Source: Dioscorea cayenensis subsp. rotundata (taxonomy: Eukaryota > Streptophyta > Magnoliopsida > Dioscoreales > Dioscoreaceae). Taken from it: a stretch of 64,000 bases of DNA. The stretch is taken from the NCBI RefSeq assembly GCF_009730915.1, contig NC_052477.1, positions 5,978,611 to 6,042,610 on the forward strand, given 5' to 3'. Below are positions 24,287-39,200 of this stretch, in pieces (position 1 is the first letter of the stretch; each line of letters begins with the position of its first letter). The notes below the pieces were generated by a model that searched no databases, had not been told where the DNA came from, and saw only the letters and a list, made by a program, of their open reading frames with translations. The translations under genes and the position numbers were made by a program.

Positions 24287-27200
24287 ATGGGATGCGCGCA
24301 GTCTCGGATCGAGAACGAGGAAGCAGTGTCACGATGCAAGGACCGGAAACAGCACATGAAGGACGCCGTGACCGCGCGCAACGCCTTCGCCGCCGCGCAT
24401 TCCTCCTACGCCATGGCCCTCAAGAACACCGGCGCCGCCCTCAGCGACTTCGCCCACGGTGAGTCCTCTGCCCCCAACACCACCTCCCTCCCTTCCTCCT
24501 CTTCCGCCTCTGCATTTGCCGCCGTGGCTGCCGCTGCCGCCAGCTCCATTCAAGCTCCAATGGAGACCCCCTCCCTCCTCCCCTCCCCTCCCCGATTTCT
24601 CCCCTTCCCCGCTACAGCGCGCCGTCAGCATGCCTGATCTACCTACGAAAAAGTTCTCCTCCAAGCCTCACTCCGATCCCACCATTCGTGAGGAGGAGGA
24701 CGACGAGGACGATGGTGAACATGATCATGACCTTGACCACGACCATGACCATGACCGTGACCATGAGCTCGATCAGGAACCTAAGACCCCTCCGCCGCCG
24801 CCACAGCACAGCCCGGAGCCGCTGCCACCAATGCCGGAGTCCACCTGGGACTACTTCTTCGCCTCCATGCACGAGAACATGGCTGGCGCCTCCCTCGCAC
24901 AGCATGACGAGATCCGTCCAGAAGTAGACGAACAGAGGTTCGCGAAACCGTCTGCTTCCAATGCGACTCCTTCGATCCCTCACAATGTGGCTTCTGGCGA
25001 TGGTGAGGAGCCGCCTGTGACTCCGGAGAAGCTAGTGTTGGATCCCCAGGTGCTGAAGCCGGTGAGGAAGCAGAAGCAGGGTGTGACCCCGCACCACCAG
25101 CACGCTGCCTCTGCGAGCGCCGTGGAAGCTCGGAGAGGCAAGATGGTGGCGGCGCCGAAGTCCAGCATTAGTCTTTTGCAAGTCTTGAATGAGCTGGATG
25201 ATCATTTCCTTAAGGCGTCACAAGGTGCTCATGAGGTTTCCAAGATGCTGGAGGCCAACCGGATGCATTATCACTCCAACTTTGCTGACAATCGAGGTGA
25301 ACTGAAACCCTTCTCTTTGGGCTTTTTGCTAGTTTACAAATTACTGTTTAGTAAAGTTTGCGTTTTGACTGTTTGCTGGGTTTCCGTGGAGCCATGAGCT
25401 ATTCATTGTTTTATGTGTGGGACTGTGGGTAGGTGGGCAAAACTTCGTCTAACCTTGTTTGTTGGTAGTTTGTAATTATCGTTAAAACCTTATGTTGGCG
25501 AACCACAATATTTGAGTGGTTGGCTGTCACCATCCTGGTTTTCTACTGATTTCCAATGTCAATGGAAAGGAAGGTGCTCTTTTACCCCTTGTTGCTTAGT
25601 AAGCTTCATCTGTTTCCATACTTGTTAGTTCTCAATTCTTACTGATCTTGCTGATACTTCAGTTTGTCAGTATCCATTCATTTGTTAAATAAGTTTCATT
25701 CTGCCCTCTAGATTCAAACAGTGCTGATCTCACAGATTGATAGGATGCTTATAGTCCTCACCATGGTGAATATTTATCTCAATTGCTGATGTGGGAAACC
25801 CTCTTTCAGCTCTTTTGCCCCCTCTTGCTTAGGAAACATCATCTGTTTCCATGCTTATTAGTTTTCAATTCTTACTGATTTTGCTCATACTTCAGTTTGT
25901 CAGTGTCCATTCATTTGCGTTAAACAAGTTCCATTCTATCCTCTAGATTCAAATTGTTGATCTCACAGGTTGATAAGACTCTCATAAGAAGAAAACATGA
26001 TTTTTTGAAAGCATTCCAACTGGTACAGACCTGTCCCTTAGGGAGGTTATTTCGTAGATGTGTTTCAACCCATTGAACCTGAATGAGTTGCTTACTTGTT
26101 AATACAAAGAAGCCGTGAAAGGAAAATGCTTATTTTCGTAAGTTTTGGTCATCATTCATGGGTCAAGTGTTCATATCACAGATTAAATGATTGAACTTTT
26201 ATTGAATATTCGAAAATCACAATGATTATGGATTTAATTTTCGGAGAATGCTGATTGTTGGGGCTGTTAAGGTAAAAAAAAATTATCTTGGCTACCTTGG
26301 TAAGATCCCCCTTGACTTAAACTCAAGTGTGTGGTCAGATTATATTCTAGAACTTTGTAAGTTTTTTATTTCATTCACAAGATTGACCTATTAGGAGATT
26401 TGCATTAGTTTGATCCCAAATCTAACCGATTGTCCAATTTTTACTTGTAGATTGAACTTGAAGCTATGTTCTTATAATCATGTTGTCCGTTTAGGTTATT
26501 TTCTTGGAGTGAACATTCAGTGATTCTCAATGATTATGGATATATAAAAAGAACCTTATGACTCTATCTAATACCTCTGAATTTTTGGTGTTGACATTTT
26601 CATCAACAGATAACTAGTGTCATTGTGCTTTACTTGGTTAATGCTTGGCAAAAAAATGTGCAAAAAGTTCCTTTTAGTGTCAATCTTGACTTGAAATGTT
26701 TGTTAAAGCATGTTATATGTTAAAACTTGAAATTGGAAAGCAGTTGTTACTATAGCAAATTATCTTAGTGATCTCATTGCAGTTAGATTTAATCTAAATT
26801 TATACTTTACTGCTGTGAAGGGATAGCCATTCTTTTTGTGCTTCTTCAACATACATGAAGTAAAGCAAACTTTTGGTGAGGGCAAGTTCACTTGGCTTTT
26901 GCATTAGTGGTGTCTACTTTGCCTGCAGAATGTATCCATTATGAGGTCAAGTTAAACTTAAAAGGAAAAACATTAATAGGTGCAGTATCTATGAGCATCG
27001 GCATTCATAGGCTTGTCTTGTGTGCCAAGTGATCCACTTCCTAGCATATATATGATGTTCAAACTCCTCACAGATAAATGAATGACTGCTTTTATTTGTT
27101 TCAACTAGAGTAATTGCACTTAATTATGAGGATAAAATTTAACTTAAATAACTCAAATTATATGTAGCAAAGAAACTAAAAGAAGTTTATTTTGTTGCTA

Positions 27201-30200
27201 AAACGTCAAATATTTCTCAGTCTGAGGAATTGTGAATTCTCATTGGACTATTAAATAATTCATCTGAATGATAAACCTGACATGGCACTTATACTTTAGA
27301 TTGCATTAAGACTTATGCTCGGTTTTATGCTGGAAACTTGCATCACCCTTTGCTCTTTAATTCTTGGTAGTTATGTAGTCAGCTCTTGTATGTTTTTATG
27401 CTTTCTAATGTTTGAATTGGTTGTAGTGCTCATTTTGCTATATACTTGGGATGACATTAATGTTGTTGCAGTCTACTGGTTCATCGGGATTTTTTTTTTT
27501 TTACATTCTTGGCTTGAATCCACCTTCAGATAGATATATTTATTGTTGTTTCTAGGGCACATTGATCATTCTGCTAGAGTCATGAAAGTCATCACATGGA
27601 ACCGTTCCTTTAAAGGGCTACCAAATACCACTGATGGAAAGGACGAGTTTGATGAGGATGAATGGGAAACTCATGCTACTGTGCTAGACAAAATGCTGGC
27701 TTGGGAAAAGAAGCTGTATGACGAAGTTAAGGTAAGTTTCAGCCTTTGTTTGATTACTTGTTCACAAATGATTTTAAGTATCAGTCTTAATGTTCTTGGT
27801 ATAACAATTTATGTTTCTATTATCTATTGCATAGATGTTAGGATTCTGTCCTGTACTAGGTTTGGCTTAAAAATGGCACCAGTTCTTAGAGGTTTTGTAT
27901 CAGGTTGGTAAATGTTAACTAGTTTCAAGGTGGGGAAAGGCATTTGATGTACTAGTAGGTTGTGTGGCTTGTAACTGTGAGTGATATAAAAAAAAGGGAA
28001 GAGGAAATTGATATGGAATAGTTTTGATGCCCTAGACAACAACCTTTGCTCACTAATAGTAGCTAGAAATCCTTAGCTCTTAATGTCTAAAAGAGAAAAT
28101 GCAAGTTGGACTCAGAGCTGTCAGAGTCACAATGAGGAAAATAGATGGAGTCAAATGCCTGAAAAAAAAGTTGGTTGTGCACTTAAATATTTCACCAAAT
28201 TAAGGACTGTAGAAGAAATGTTTTGCGGATGGACCATAGAGCATGAAATGTAATATGACACATCCAAGTGATGTAAGTTATGTAAACACTAATCCCAAAT
28301 GTAATTTGTTCAACCATCTCATAGGTTTCTCTGAAACACAATTATGGAGTATGGGCTATTTCCAGCTTTCCTAATGTTATGATTGAACATGCTCTTATAT
28401 GTTTTCATTGCGGATGTGAATGAAATGCAAATAAATAATCGTTGTTTATGATTATTGAATTTCTCCAAATGGTTTCAAGGATATTACCTGCTCATGACAA
28501 GTCACTTCTTGAGAAACATATGCATTGTCCTTGAATAGTTTGTGTTCTTCATTGGATTCTCTTCTCGTTTAAGTATATTTAGTACTAATAGAGGCAAAAT
28601 TCTAACACAGCCTTGAATCCCTTGATAGTGGACCTCTAGTCTTATCAATCATGCTTTCTTATATCTGTAATGATCCTTGTTTATGATTATGGAATTTCTC
28701 CAAATGGTTTCAAGGATATTACCTGCTCATGACAAGTCACTTTTTCAGAAACATATGCATTGTCGTTGAATAGTTTGGGTTGTTCATTGGATTCTCTTCT
28801 CTTTTAAATATATTTAGTAGTAGTCTTATCAATCATGCTTTTCTTATATTTGAAAAACTGTCAGTGTAGCAAACTAAAATCGACATAAACAAAACCGAGC
28901 TCCCTGGATACCATGTTAGATGCAAACCAGACCAAGGAAATCAAGGACATTATCATGATCCATGTGAAAATGGACCCATGAGTGGAGCAGAGAGGAGAAA
29001 CCTATATATTATAATAAACCTCTATACTTAATATATACTAAACAGAAGATTTTCCCCAGTAACAGTATTAGGAAACAAAGTAATTATTTTTAACTAATAA
29101 TTACACCAAATATAAACTCTCCAATTATATTGAGATACTGATCATATTTTGATGCTAACATAGACTTTCCTAATGTACTGCAATATAACATATTTCAACA
29201 GTTGCAATTTCCACCTTAATTCCTTAACTTCAGCCTTGAGTTTCTTGAAGTTTGGTGTTAAGTAATATAGGGTGCCTTGGTAGGCATTCGTTGTACCCAT
29301 TTCAGATATTGCTTTATAACACTAAAATGTCCTAGAAGGGAACGTGGAATAATCTCTAGATGATAATATGGCCTCCTTATCTAATGTAGTGAGCCTGGCA
29401 GAACTTCTTACTTCCTGCTTGCATTCCTCACTTCTTTCCTTGTCAACACTTTTGCATAATCTCCAGTTTTAGCTAGATATGTGACATTAAAAAGGTTCTT
29501 TAGTAGCATTTGTTGATTGCTTAATGCATAAATGGTCACTGGGTTTCAAGACACTAAGGAAAAATGGGGTGTAGGTATCTGTACATGTTTGCTTCATTTG
29601 TGGCCAGCTATCATCAACTTCTAGATCTGACATCGATTTTTCATGGTGGATAGGCTGGTGAACTTATGAAAATTGAGTACCAGAGGAAGGTTGCACTGCT
29701 TAACAAGCAAAAGAAACGTGGTGCTAATCCTGAGGTTATTGAGAAAACTAAAGCAGCAGTCAGTCATTTGCACACAAGGTACATTGTTGATATGCAGTCC
29801 ATGGATTCCACTGTCTCGGAAATTCAATGCCTTCGTGATGAGCAGTTGTTCCGGAAGCTAGTAGATCTTGTTGACGGGTAAGTGTTTCTTTAGTTTTAGC
29901 TTTAAGCGTGCGGCATGTATTTAGTTATACAAAGGCAATGCTATTTTGTGTTTATTTTGGGTAGAAATATTCTCCATATTTTGATTACTAAGACGCTTTG
30001 TGGTCAAGTTACTGTTTTTATGATTTTATATGTTTGCATTTCTTAATGGTTCTTTCTTTCATTCTCCCTGAATATAATCTTGCTATTCATGTTTAGAGAT
30101 AGGTGGAACAAATTCATCAGTGCTTAGGAAATAGTTCCATCTTTCTTGCTTCTTGAGTAAATTGCTCAAGCATCTTGGACCAGACTTTGTCAATAAATCT

Positions 30201-33200
30201 TGTCTGCTGATCCTCTTTCTTGTGAGCTATATGCCCTTCTGTAATTATTGGTTGCAAAAATATTTCTCTAGTTGTTTGCTCTATCTCAAATTGGCTAAAC
30301 TGACCAAAGATTATCATGTTAGTTCTCTCCACTATAGGTTATATTCTGGTAGTAAGACATAAACCCATGTCATTATGGAAATCTGTCTTATCTTTGATGA
30401 TTATGAATATTATGTCATCCTTTTGTTCTTTCTCGATTCATGAAATGGCAAATTTGATAACACTGGAAGTTGATATATTTAGGTTGTTCATTTTTTCGTA
30501 CCAGTAAAGCAAAGATGAAGCTGAAAGTTAATTGTTTCCAGTTACAAATTATTTTTTGTTGTTCAATACAGTTAATTTGGATGAAGCCCTTTGCTGTTGA
30601 TTCATCCCCAAGTAAATTTCTTTGTAAGTAGTTCACCGTGGACATCAGCTTTTCCATAAGTAAAAGTTCTTTTTATGATTGAGCTGCTAAACAACATTTA
30701 AATACTCTGAAAGTGTTGTTTACAAGCTTTAATCAAAAGGGGCAAACACACTCTCACTTTACTCATAGCTGATACCTATACCCATATCTATACCTTTGCA
30801 ATATACGCTCCTCATTTGTCTCAATTACCTCCTGCTTTTAGTCTGCTTCTTTTTCTGTTGCAGATGTTCTTCCATTATAGTTTATTTTCATTATTTCTTT
30901 CTCATAACCTTCCAATGAGTTAGTGCAAGGAGTAGTACTATTAAACTGATTATTAACATTCACATCAAACTATATATCAGGATGAATGACTGTGCGATAT
31001 AGTAAACAGCCAACAACTTTGCAATATCTAGTGGAATCATCCAAAAGTGCGCCATCATTTGGACAGAGTTCAACATTGAACTTAGGAGTAATAATTGTCT
31101 TTTCATTAATAAGATCAGCTCTATTTAAGTATACTCAGTGCATACTTAGTTTGAGACAAGACATCACTACGAGTTGATAAAGCGAGTTCAATGTCAAGAA
31201 AATAACATAGAGGGTCTAAATCTTTCTTCAAACAACTTTGCAAGGTGATTCTTTAAAAAAACAATACAGTCCAAGCCTTTTTCAGTAATGATGATATCAT
31301 CCACATACCACAACGAGAGAATTTTATCACAGGAGGTATGAGTGAATTACGCAAAATCATTAGATGAGTTAATGAAGCCAAGTTGGGGTAATGCTGAATT
31401 GAACTTCTTTAACCAAGCACTAGGTCCTTGTTTAAGACCATAAGGTGCTTTATAAGAACGATATACTTGTTTTTCAGTGTGGAGCAAACTTGGAAAAGTT
31501 CTTCATGTAATTTAGGAAAGCATTCTTTACATCCATTTGAAAAGTGGGCATTGATTGGAAGAAGCTAGGGCAATGAAAACACGTGCTGAAGTTATCTTTG
31601 CTATTGGAGCAAATCTCTCCTCATAGTTAATGTCGTATTCCTGAGAGAAATTCTTAGGCACAAGATGAGCTGTATAATATTTAAGAGATCTATTTGCCTT
31701 CATAATATTATATACTCAATTGCAACCAGTAATTTTTTCATTGAGGGGTAATGACACAAGATACCATGTGTGAGTTCTATCTAAAGCTTTAAGTTCTTCT
31801 CACATAGCTTCTACCAATTGGGATTAAAAGAAGCTTCTTCAAGGGTTGAAAGTTCAACGAGAGAATGATGAATGATAAAAATAAACAATAGTCATAGGAA
31901 CAAATGGAAGACAGACAAATTAATGATATATATCAGTTAGGACACCAGTAAGTATAAGATGGTTGAACACTATATATATACTTACTGGTATTAGATGTAT
32001 ATATATATATCAGTTAGGACACCAGTTAGGACACCAGTAAGTACAAGAAATTTAATGAATTTTTCTTTCAGAGGTTAAAAATTCAGTAAATTGATTAGAT
32101 AGATATTTTTTTTCTGGAATCAGAATAAAAGTGTGTGATTGATTTTGCGAACTAGATCCATATCATTGCGATGAAAGTAGCATAGATATTGTAGAAGTTA
32201 GAATGCTTATGCATTAAGTAAATGCATGTATAATGTTTGTGATTATCAATAAACAACATATAATAACATGCACCTCCTTTAGAATGTTTAGATGTGGGTC
32301 ATCAAATGTCTGAATTGTTAAATGCAAACCAAACATATTGTTTGCGCCTGATTCAACCCAAAAGCTTAACTTGGTAGGATGAGAGACCTAAGCTTATATC
32401 TTTAAATCCAATTTTTCCAAATTAACTGTTTTTGGACTATTAGTTACTCTAACACGCCTCCTTGATATGTGTTAGTTTATTTTTTATCTAGCCACATTGC
32501 AAACAAACCAAACAGATCAAGCTTTAATACCATATTAGATGCAAATCAAACATATTATATGGGCTTGATTCAACCTAAAAGCTTAAGTTGATAGGATGAG
32601 AGACCTAAGCTTATATATTTAAAGCCATATTTTTCAAATGATTGTGAGACTATTAGTTGCTCTAACGTGAATGAACTAAATCAAAAGCAAATGAGGAAAT
32701 AGTATGATTATTATCAATAACTAAGATCAATTTATGCTAATGACAAATAGAAATTTTACTAGAATGGACTTTTTCAAACTTCCTATAGAAGCCAAATGTT
32801 CTGACCTAGACTTCGAAATATGGTCTAACTGAGAATGCAATAATTAAAATAATATAGACTAAGAGTTTAACGCAAAAGAAGATAAAGACGGATATGTTTT
32901 TGAAGTAGCAGTCAAATGTGGGATGTGAAGATAATCCATCTCATTGACTCGTACAAGCTAACAACTTTATGGCTTGCCCCGATATTCAAACAGGTCTTCG
33001 GATCTCACATAACACAAGAAATACCAGTGAAAGTTGTATGGTATCCTAAATTAGTCAATTGATTAATAAATAATAAACTAGCGGTGAGATATGTAAAATA
33101 TGATTATGTTAGCCATTCACAGCAGCCACTAAGAGTATACTAAATAAGAAAGAAGGCAATGGTCAAGGCAATAACTGTGTGCATGACCACTAGTGGGTAT

Positions 33201-36200
33201 TATGGGAAATTCCATAGTGATACTGTAACCAAGGGTTCACGTGCAAGGATTATATCAAGGGTTAGCAAAGGGGATATGGGGGGAAGAAAAGAAAGAAAGC
33301 TTTGATAACCTTACAGATTGGCCTCTATCTTCCAATTACTTTTTATCATTGGTGCGGTGAGCGTGGTCGTTCCTGAGCCTTGATGCCGCCAACCAGGATG
33401 GAGCAGCACGTCGACTCGATAGAAAGGAACTTGGAATCGATGGGAGAGGAATTACAGAACTTGAAGATCTATGCCTCAAAGGCGGACCAGGCGGTGGCGG
33501 GTATTTTGGACAAAGTAGCACGCTCGAGGCAGCAACTAGACAACATTCAACAATTATTGGTAACCTTTGTGAAAGGAAAGGCTGTCGACGAACTTCCACA
33601 TCCTTAAACTTCACCAAATTTGGCGTCTTTTTCTCCAGATGAAGTGCTTTCTGCGGCTACGGAAGGCCAGCGGGTTTCGTCCCGCATGATTTCTTTCGAT
33701 GAGATCCAGATTGCGGCGAAGAAAATCGAGATGCCCAACTTCAAGGGCGACGATCCTTTGGGATGGGTACGGCGGGCGGGGCAATATTTTTGGATTCAAC
33801 AAACTCAGGATGATGTGAAGGTTACACTAGCATTGGTGTCGATGGAGGGCCACGCACTCCATTGGATGACCTGGTTACAAGAACGCCGACCTCTCCTTAC
33901 TTGGCAGGATGTGCGCCGTGAAATTTTAGTCAGATTCAGTAGTGCTTTGGCCATGAACCTGTATGAAGCAATTGCGACAGTGAAGCAGACAACTACGGTG
34001 GAGGTCTACATCCGTGAATTTGTAGAAAAATCAGCCCAAATGCAAGGGTGGTTGGAGGCAGCTTTCATAGGCCAATTCCTCAATGGGTTGAAAGATACTA
34101 TCTGTGCTCATATCTGATCGCATGAAGCTCAAGACCTCTACGACACGATGCAGTTAGTTCGTGAGGTGGAGAATGAAATCAAGATTTGTGGGAAGAAGAT
34201 GACGAGTGGATCATTATTCCCATCTTATAGACTTGGTGCTAGGGCTGGGTCAATATGGGACATCACTCGGTCAGAGGATGGTGTACTCGGGCATTCCATT
34301 ACAGCTAGCAGACCTGGAGCCCCAAGGTCTCCTATTTTAGGACTAGCGTTGAATGTCAATCGGCGTGTCTACTCAGACACTGGCTCAAAGGTCAATTCGG
34401 CCACAAGTTCGGACCACAACAGTGTAAGTTCCGACTTAGTGCCAGGCCATTCCGAGCTGAATCGGAAAACTCGTCAGTATACACAAAAAGAATTTCAAGA
34501 TTTACGAGCTAAAGGATTATGCTTTCGGTGCCATCAACCTTTCTACCCTTTTCATCAATGCCCGAACAAAACCTTCCGTGCACTTATTTTGGGAGAGGAA
34601 GAAGACCAGGACCCCAGTAACATCTCTACATCGGAAAGTGGTGACTTCCCTAGTACTCTAGAAGATGGCGCTTCCCAAATCCTGCAGATGGGACTTCCTT
34701 GTTTCGCATGACTTCAAACCGGAAGATTAGCATGATGAAGATTATGGGGAGTATTAATGCTTCACCAGTTATTGCTACGATCGATAGTGGCGCAAGTCAT
34801 TGTTTCATCTCTCCTACATTGGTTACTCTACTAAACTTACCCATCTCTATGACACCTATATTTGGGATGAAATTGGGTGATGGTCATTGCAGAGAAACTC
34901 ATGGGGTTTGCTGCAACACGGTAATATCAATGGCTTCAATTTCGACGACAGTGGATTGTTATCTTTTTCCATTAGGTGGAGTTGATGTGATTTTGGGAAT
35001 CTCATGGTTACAAACCTTGGGGGATGTCAAGGTGAATTGGTTTAAAATGACAATGGCAATCGCTCACGATGGGGATTATGTGCAAATCACGGGGGATTCC
35101 TCACTTTCCAATTCAAGTATTTCTTGTCATTCTTTACACCGCCTATACGATGTCGAGTTTACAACACTCTTGTGGTCCTTGGTTTTGGGTGAAGTGAACA
35201 ACACTATCGCCACCTCAACAGTTTTTCCTGCAGATTTACATTAGTTGCTTGAAGAATTTGCAGCTGTATTTGAAGAATCCAGTGGCCTTCCACCACGGCG
35301 ACCTACTGACCACCAAATTCTTCTTAAAGAAGGAATCACAACCATCAATAGTAGGCCATATCGGTATGGGCACATCCAGGAAGATGAAATTGAGTGATTG
35401 GTTGCCGAAATGCTAGCTTCTGGGATTGTGCAACCCAGCAATAGTCCCTTTGCTAGTCCAGTTTTATTGGTTCGCAAGAAAGATAAAAGCTGGAGGTTTT
35501 GTGTTGACTATTAGGAGCTTAATAAGGCCACAATACCAGATAAATACCCTATTCCTGTCATCCAAGAATTACTAGATGAATTGTATGGGGCTCAATTTTT
35601 CTCCAAAATCGACCTCCTATTCGGATACCATCAAATTAGAGTGCGACAGGAAGACATTCCAAAGACGGCCTTTCGCACACACTTGGGCCACTATGAATTC
35701 AAGGTCATGCCATTCGGTCTTATGAATGCCCCGACGACTTTTCAAGCCACAATGAATGACATTTTCCGGCCGTACCTTCGTAAGTTTGTATTTGTTTTTT
35801 TTTGATGACATACTCATTTATAGTGTTCGTGGCAAGAGCATATGCAACACTTACGGTTGGTGTTTGAGATCTTGTTAGAACAACACTTTCTAGTTAACAG
35901 GAAAAAGAGCTCATTCGGCTAGATGTCTATTGAATACCTGGGCCATGTGCTATCTCATAATGGTGTCTTGATGGATCTTGCAAAAGTGGAGAGCATCCTC
36001 AATTGGCCTGTGCCAACGTCTCTTAAAGCAGTACGAGCCTTCTTGGGGCTCACGAGGTATTATTGGCGTTTCATTAAAGGATATGGGGAGTTAGCTCGCC
36101 CTTTTACTAATATGTTGAAGAAAGACTCTCCTACCAAATTTGCATGGTCAACAGAAGCTGATGTGGCTTTTCACCGGTTGCAACAAGCCCTTACTACGGC

Positions 36201-39200
36201 CCCAACATTAGCAATGTCTGATTTCACCAAAGTTTTTATCATTGAATGTGATGCTTCGAGTGGGGGCATTGGCGTTGTACTCATGCAAGACAATCACCCA
36301 ATTGCGTTTTTTAGTAAGTCACTCGCATCGCGGCATTTAGCAAAGCCTGCCTATGAAAAAGAGCTCATGGCCCTTGTTCTTGCCATCTGTCAATGGTGGC
36401 CTTATTTAATTGGCCGGTGTTTTTTTGGTGTGTACTGATCACAGCAGTCTTCAACACATTTGCACATTTGGAAACAACAAGTCATCACTCCCGCTCAACA
36501 AAATTGGGTTACTAAACTTCTGGGTTATGAATTTGATGCGGAGTACAAGCCGGGCAAAACCAATCAGGCTGCTGAGCTCTTTCACGCGTAGTGGAGAATA
36601 TGGAATTTGCTGCACTATCACTATCGTATTGGGCTGATTGGAATCACCTCGCATCTGATATTACACATGATGTATCCTTACAGCAACAACTATAGAAAAT
36701 TCAGCACCAACCACTTAAATACCCTAATTACAAGATTGTCAATGGTAAAATCTTCTTCAAAGGCCGGCTTATGATTCCCCCCACCTCATCTTGCATCCCA
36801 AGGTTACTTGAAGAATTCCACAGTATTTCCCAAGGGGGTCATTCTGGGGCTATGCATACCTACAAACAAATCGCTGCTAACCTACATTGGCAAGGTATGA
36901 TGAAAAGGGTCAAAGATTATGTGGCTGCTTGCTTAACCTGCCAACGCAACAAATATGAAACAATGTCCCAAAAGGTCTCCTGCAGCCATTTCCAATTCCC
37001 AACCAAATTTGGGAAGAGATCTCCTTGGACTTCATTACCGGGCTGCCTAAATCTAAAGGAGTGGTTTGTATTTTAGTTGCGGTGGATAGACTCAACAAGT
37101 ACGCTCATTTCCTCTCATTAAAACACCCATTTACTGCCAAAGGAGTAGCTGATCTCTTTGCAAGGGAGGTGGTTAGGCTTCATGGTGTGCTGTTCTCCAT
37201 CGTTAGTGACCACGATCCCATCTTCATGAGTTGCTTTTGGAGAGAGTTCTTTGCCACATGGGGTACTCAACTTAAAATGAGCACACCGTATCACCCGGAA
37301 ACCGACGGTCAAACTGAAGTTCTTAATCGGTGTTTAGAAACTTATCTTCGTTGTTTCACTTCCGAACAACCTAAACAATGGCAACATTGGCTTCCTTGGG
37401 CGGAGTATTGGTACAATACTAATTATCATTCCGTAACCCATTCAACTCTTTTTGAAATTGTATATGGCCGTCCTTCTCCAACTCTTCTTCAATATATGCC
37501 CGGTGAGTTTCTTATAACTGCTGTTGCCTAAGAACATCAGGAGAGATCTACCATCCTTCAATAATTGAAAAGACATCTTTCTCAGGCTCAGTTCCAAATG
37601 GCTCACTCGGCCAACAAAAAACGCAGGTTCGCTGAATTTGAGGTTGGAGATTCAGTCTTTCTCAAATTGCACTCATATCGCCAACATTCCATTCAACATC
37701 GGTTGTTAGCAAAACTCGCTCCTAAATACTATGAAACTTTCAAAATCCTCTAGAAAATTAGCCCACTTGTGTACAAACTGCAGCTACCCTTGGGGGCACC
37801 CAGTTTTTCACATATCTCTCTTAAAGAAATTGGGTTCCCATCCTGTCTCACATGTACTGCCACAAGATTTCTCCTCTGTTGAGCAATCTTTCATTCCAGA
37901 GCAAATTGTTCAGGTTTGAGACTTAAGCCCCAATACATGTCCCTGCCATCAGGTGTTAGTGCGGTGGCACAACCATTCCCTTGATGATGATACTTGGATG
38001 TCTTGTGCTGATTTTCGGTGTCAATTTCCTCACTCCAACCTTGTGGACAAGGTTTGTTCTGCCCAGGAGAGAATTGTTAGCCATTCACAGCACCCACTAA
38101 GAGTTTACGCCAGAAGAAAGAAGGTCAATGGTCAAGGCAATAACTGTGTGCATGACCACTAGTGGGTATTATGGGAAATTCCATAGTGATACTGTAACCA
38201 AGGGTTCACGTGCAAGGATTATATCAAGGGTTAGCAAAGGGGATCTGGGGGAAAGAAAAGAAAGAAAGCTTTGATAACCTTACAGATTGGCCTCTATCTT
38301 CCAATTACTTTCTATCAGATTAATAGTGAGGTGAGGTAAATTGATAGTACTCATCCTTTAAAGGGGTAATATAAACTAGTTTAGGGTTATCAATAGATGA
38401 AGTGCAACTTGACTCTGGTAGACCTAAAGGAGTCTGATTAATAGCGATAGAATCAATCAACCAAGGGCAGAGAGATCACTTGAATTGAGAAATTGTGTGG
38501 TGTGGGAAGATCATAAATCTTTAGACAAATAAAATTATGGAAGTTGATTTGACAAAAATGTTTGGACTTCTAATTTGTGTACCCTAGCATGTAAAGATGG
38601 TATGCATTGATCCGCAGATATATCAAACAAGACATTAATAGGAAATTCTTGTCCATGTCTATTGCATCGTTTTGGTTACCCAATAATAGTTTGTGAGAGA
38701 CTGATATGGAATATATGCACGCTTTGAGTAGAACCATGACCTTCACTACAACCGTACCTTGTAAGTTGTTGACAAGAGTTTTTTCAGGGTTTTTTCTCAT
38801 GACAATAGCTACATTCATCTGAAGTGATTTAGTCAAAGATTTTGTTATGAGTTTGATGGAGCCTGTATTAGCTGTAGCCACAAAAGAAATTTGAGATTTA
38901 CCAATGCTAGAGATGGGAGACATGCGGTCAAAATGTGTGCAATATAAGAGAGAATCCCTGATAGACTCAAAATCCTATATTGAAGCCATCAACAATTGAT
39001 TTATACGTTTTTTCTATATTTGAGGACAAGATTTGCTTGTAATTTAGTAGGCTCCATAACTATTAATTGATCCCACGTTATACTTAATTTAGTCTAGACA
39101 TCTTGACTAGAGCAGTCACCTTGGTAGACAGCTCGTATTCGTTTTTGCAATTAATTTATTTTATTTTATTTTATTTTATTATATAAATTTGCTAGAAAAT

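Larger units (their letters stand above)
33107..38317 (+). mobile_element. Full-length Ty3/gypsy chromovirus (Reina-like)
   Basis: The element is 5211 bp, bounded by LTRs of 242 and 243 bp that start TGTTAGCC and end TATCA, and flanked by the exact duplication GATTA (33102-33106 and 38318-38322). The short LTRs, total length and a C-terminal chromodomain fit the Reina group of plant chromoviruses. Domain order is gag, protease, reverse transcriptase, RNase H, integrase, chromodomain. Several stops and frameshifts disable it. By hand count the LTRs differ at roughly a dozen sites (about 95% identical), so it is not very recent. It lies in intron 3, sense to the host gene and inside the copia relic. 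Confidence 0.95.

Noticed and set aside
24109..24983. Minus-strand and alternate + frames over the GC-rich exon 1 of the DUF630/DUF632 gene
   Set aside because: They are complements and shifts of a Pro/Asp/His-rich coding exon with no motif of their own.
30117..30657. Short open frames on both strands in the start of intron 3
   Set aside because: No motif, no splice support; ordinary intron sequence.
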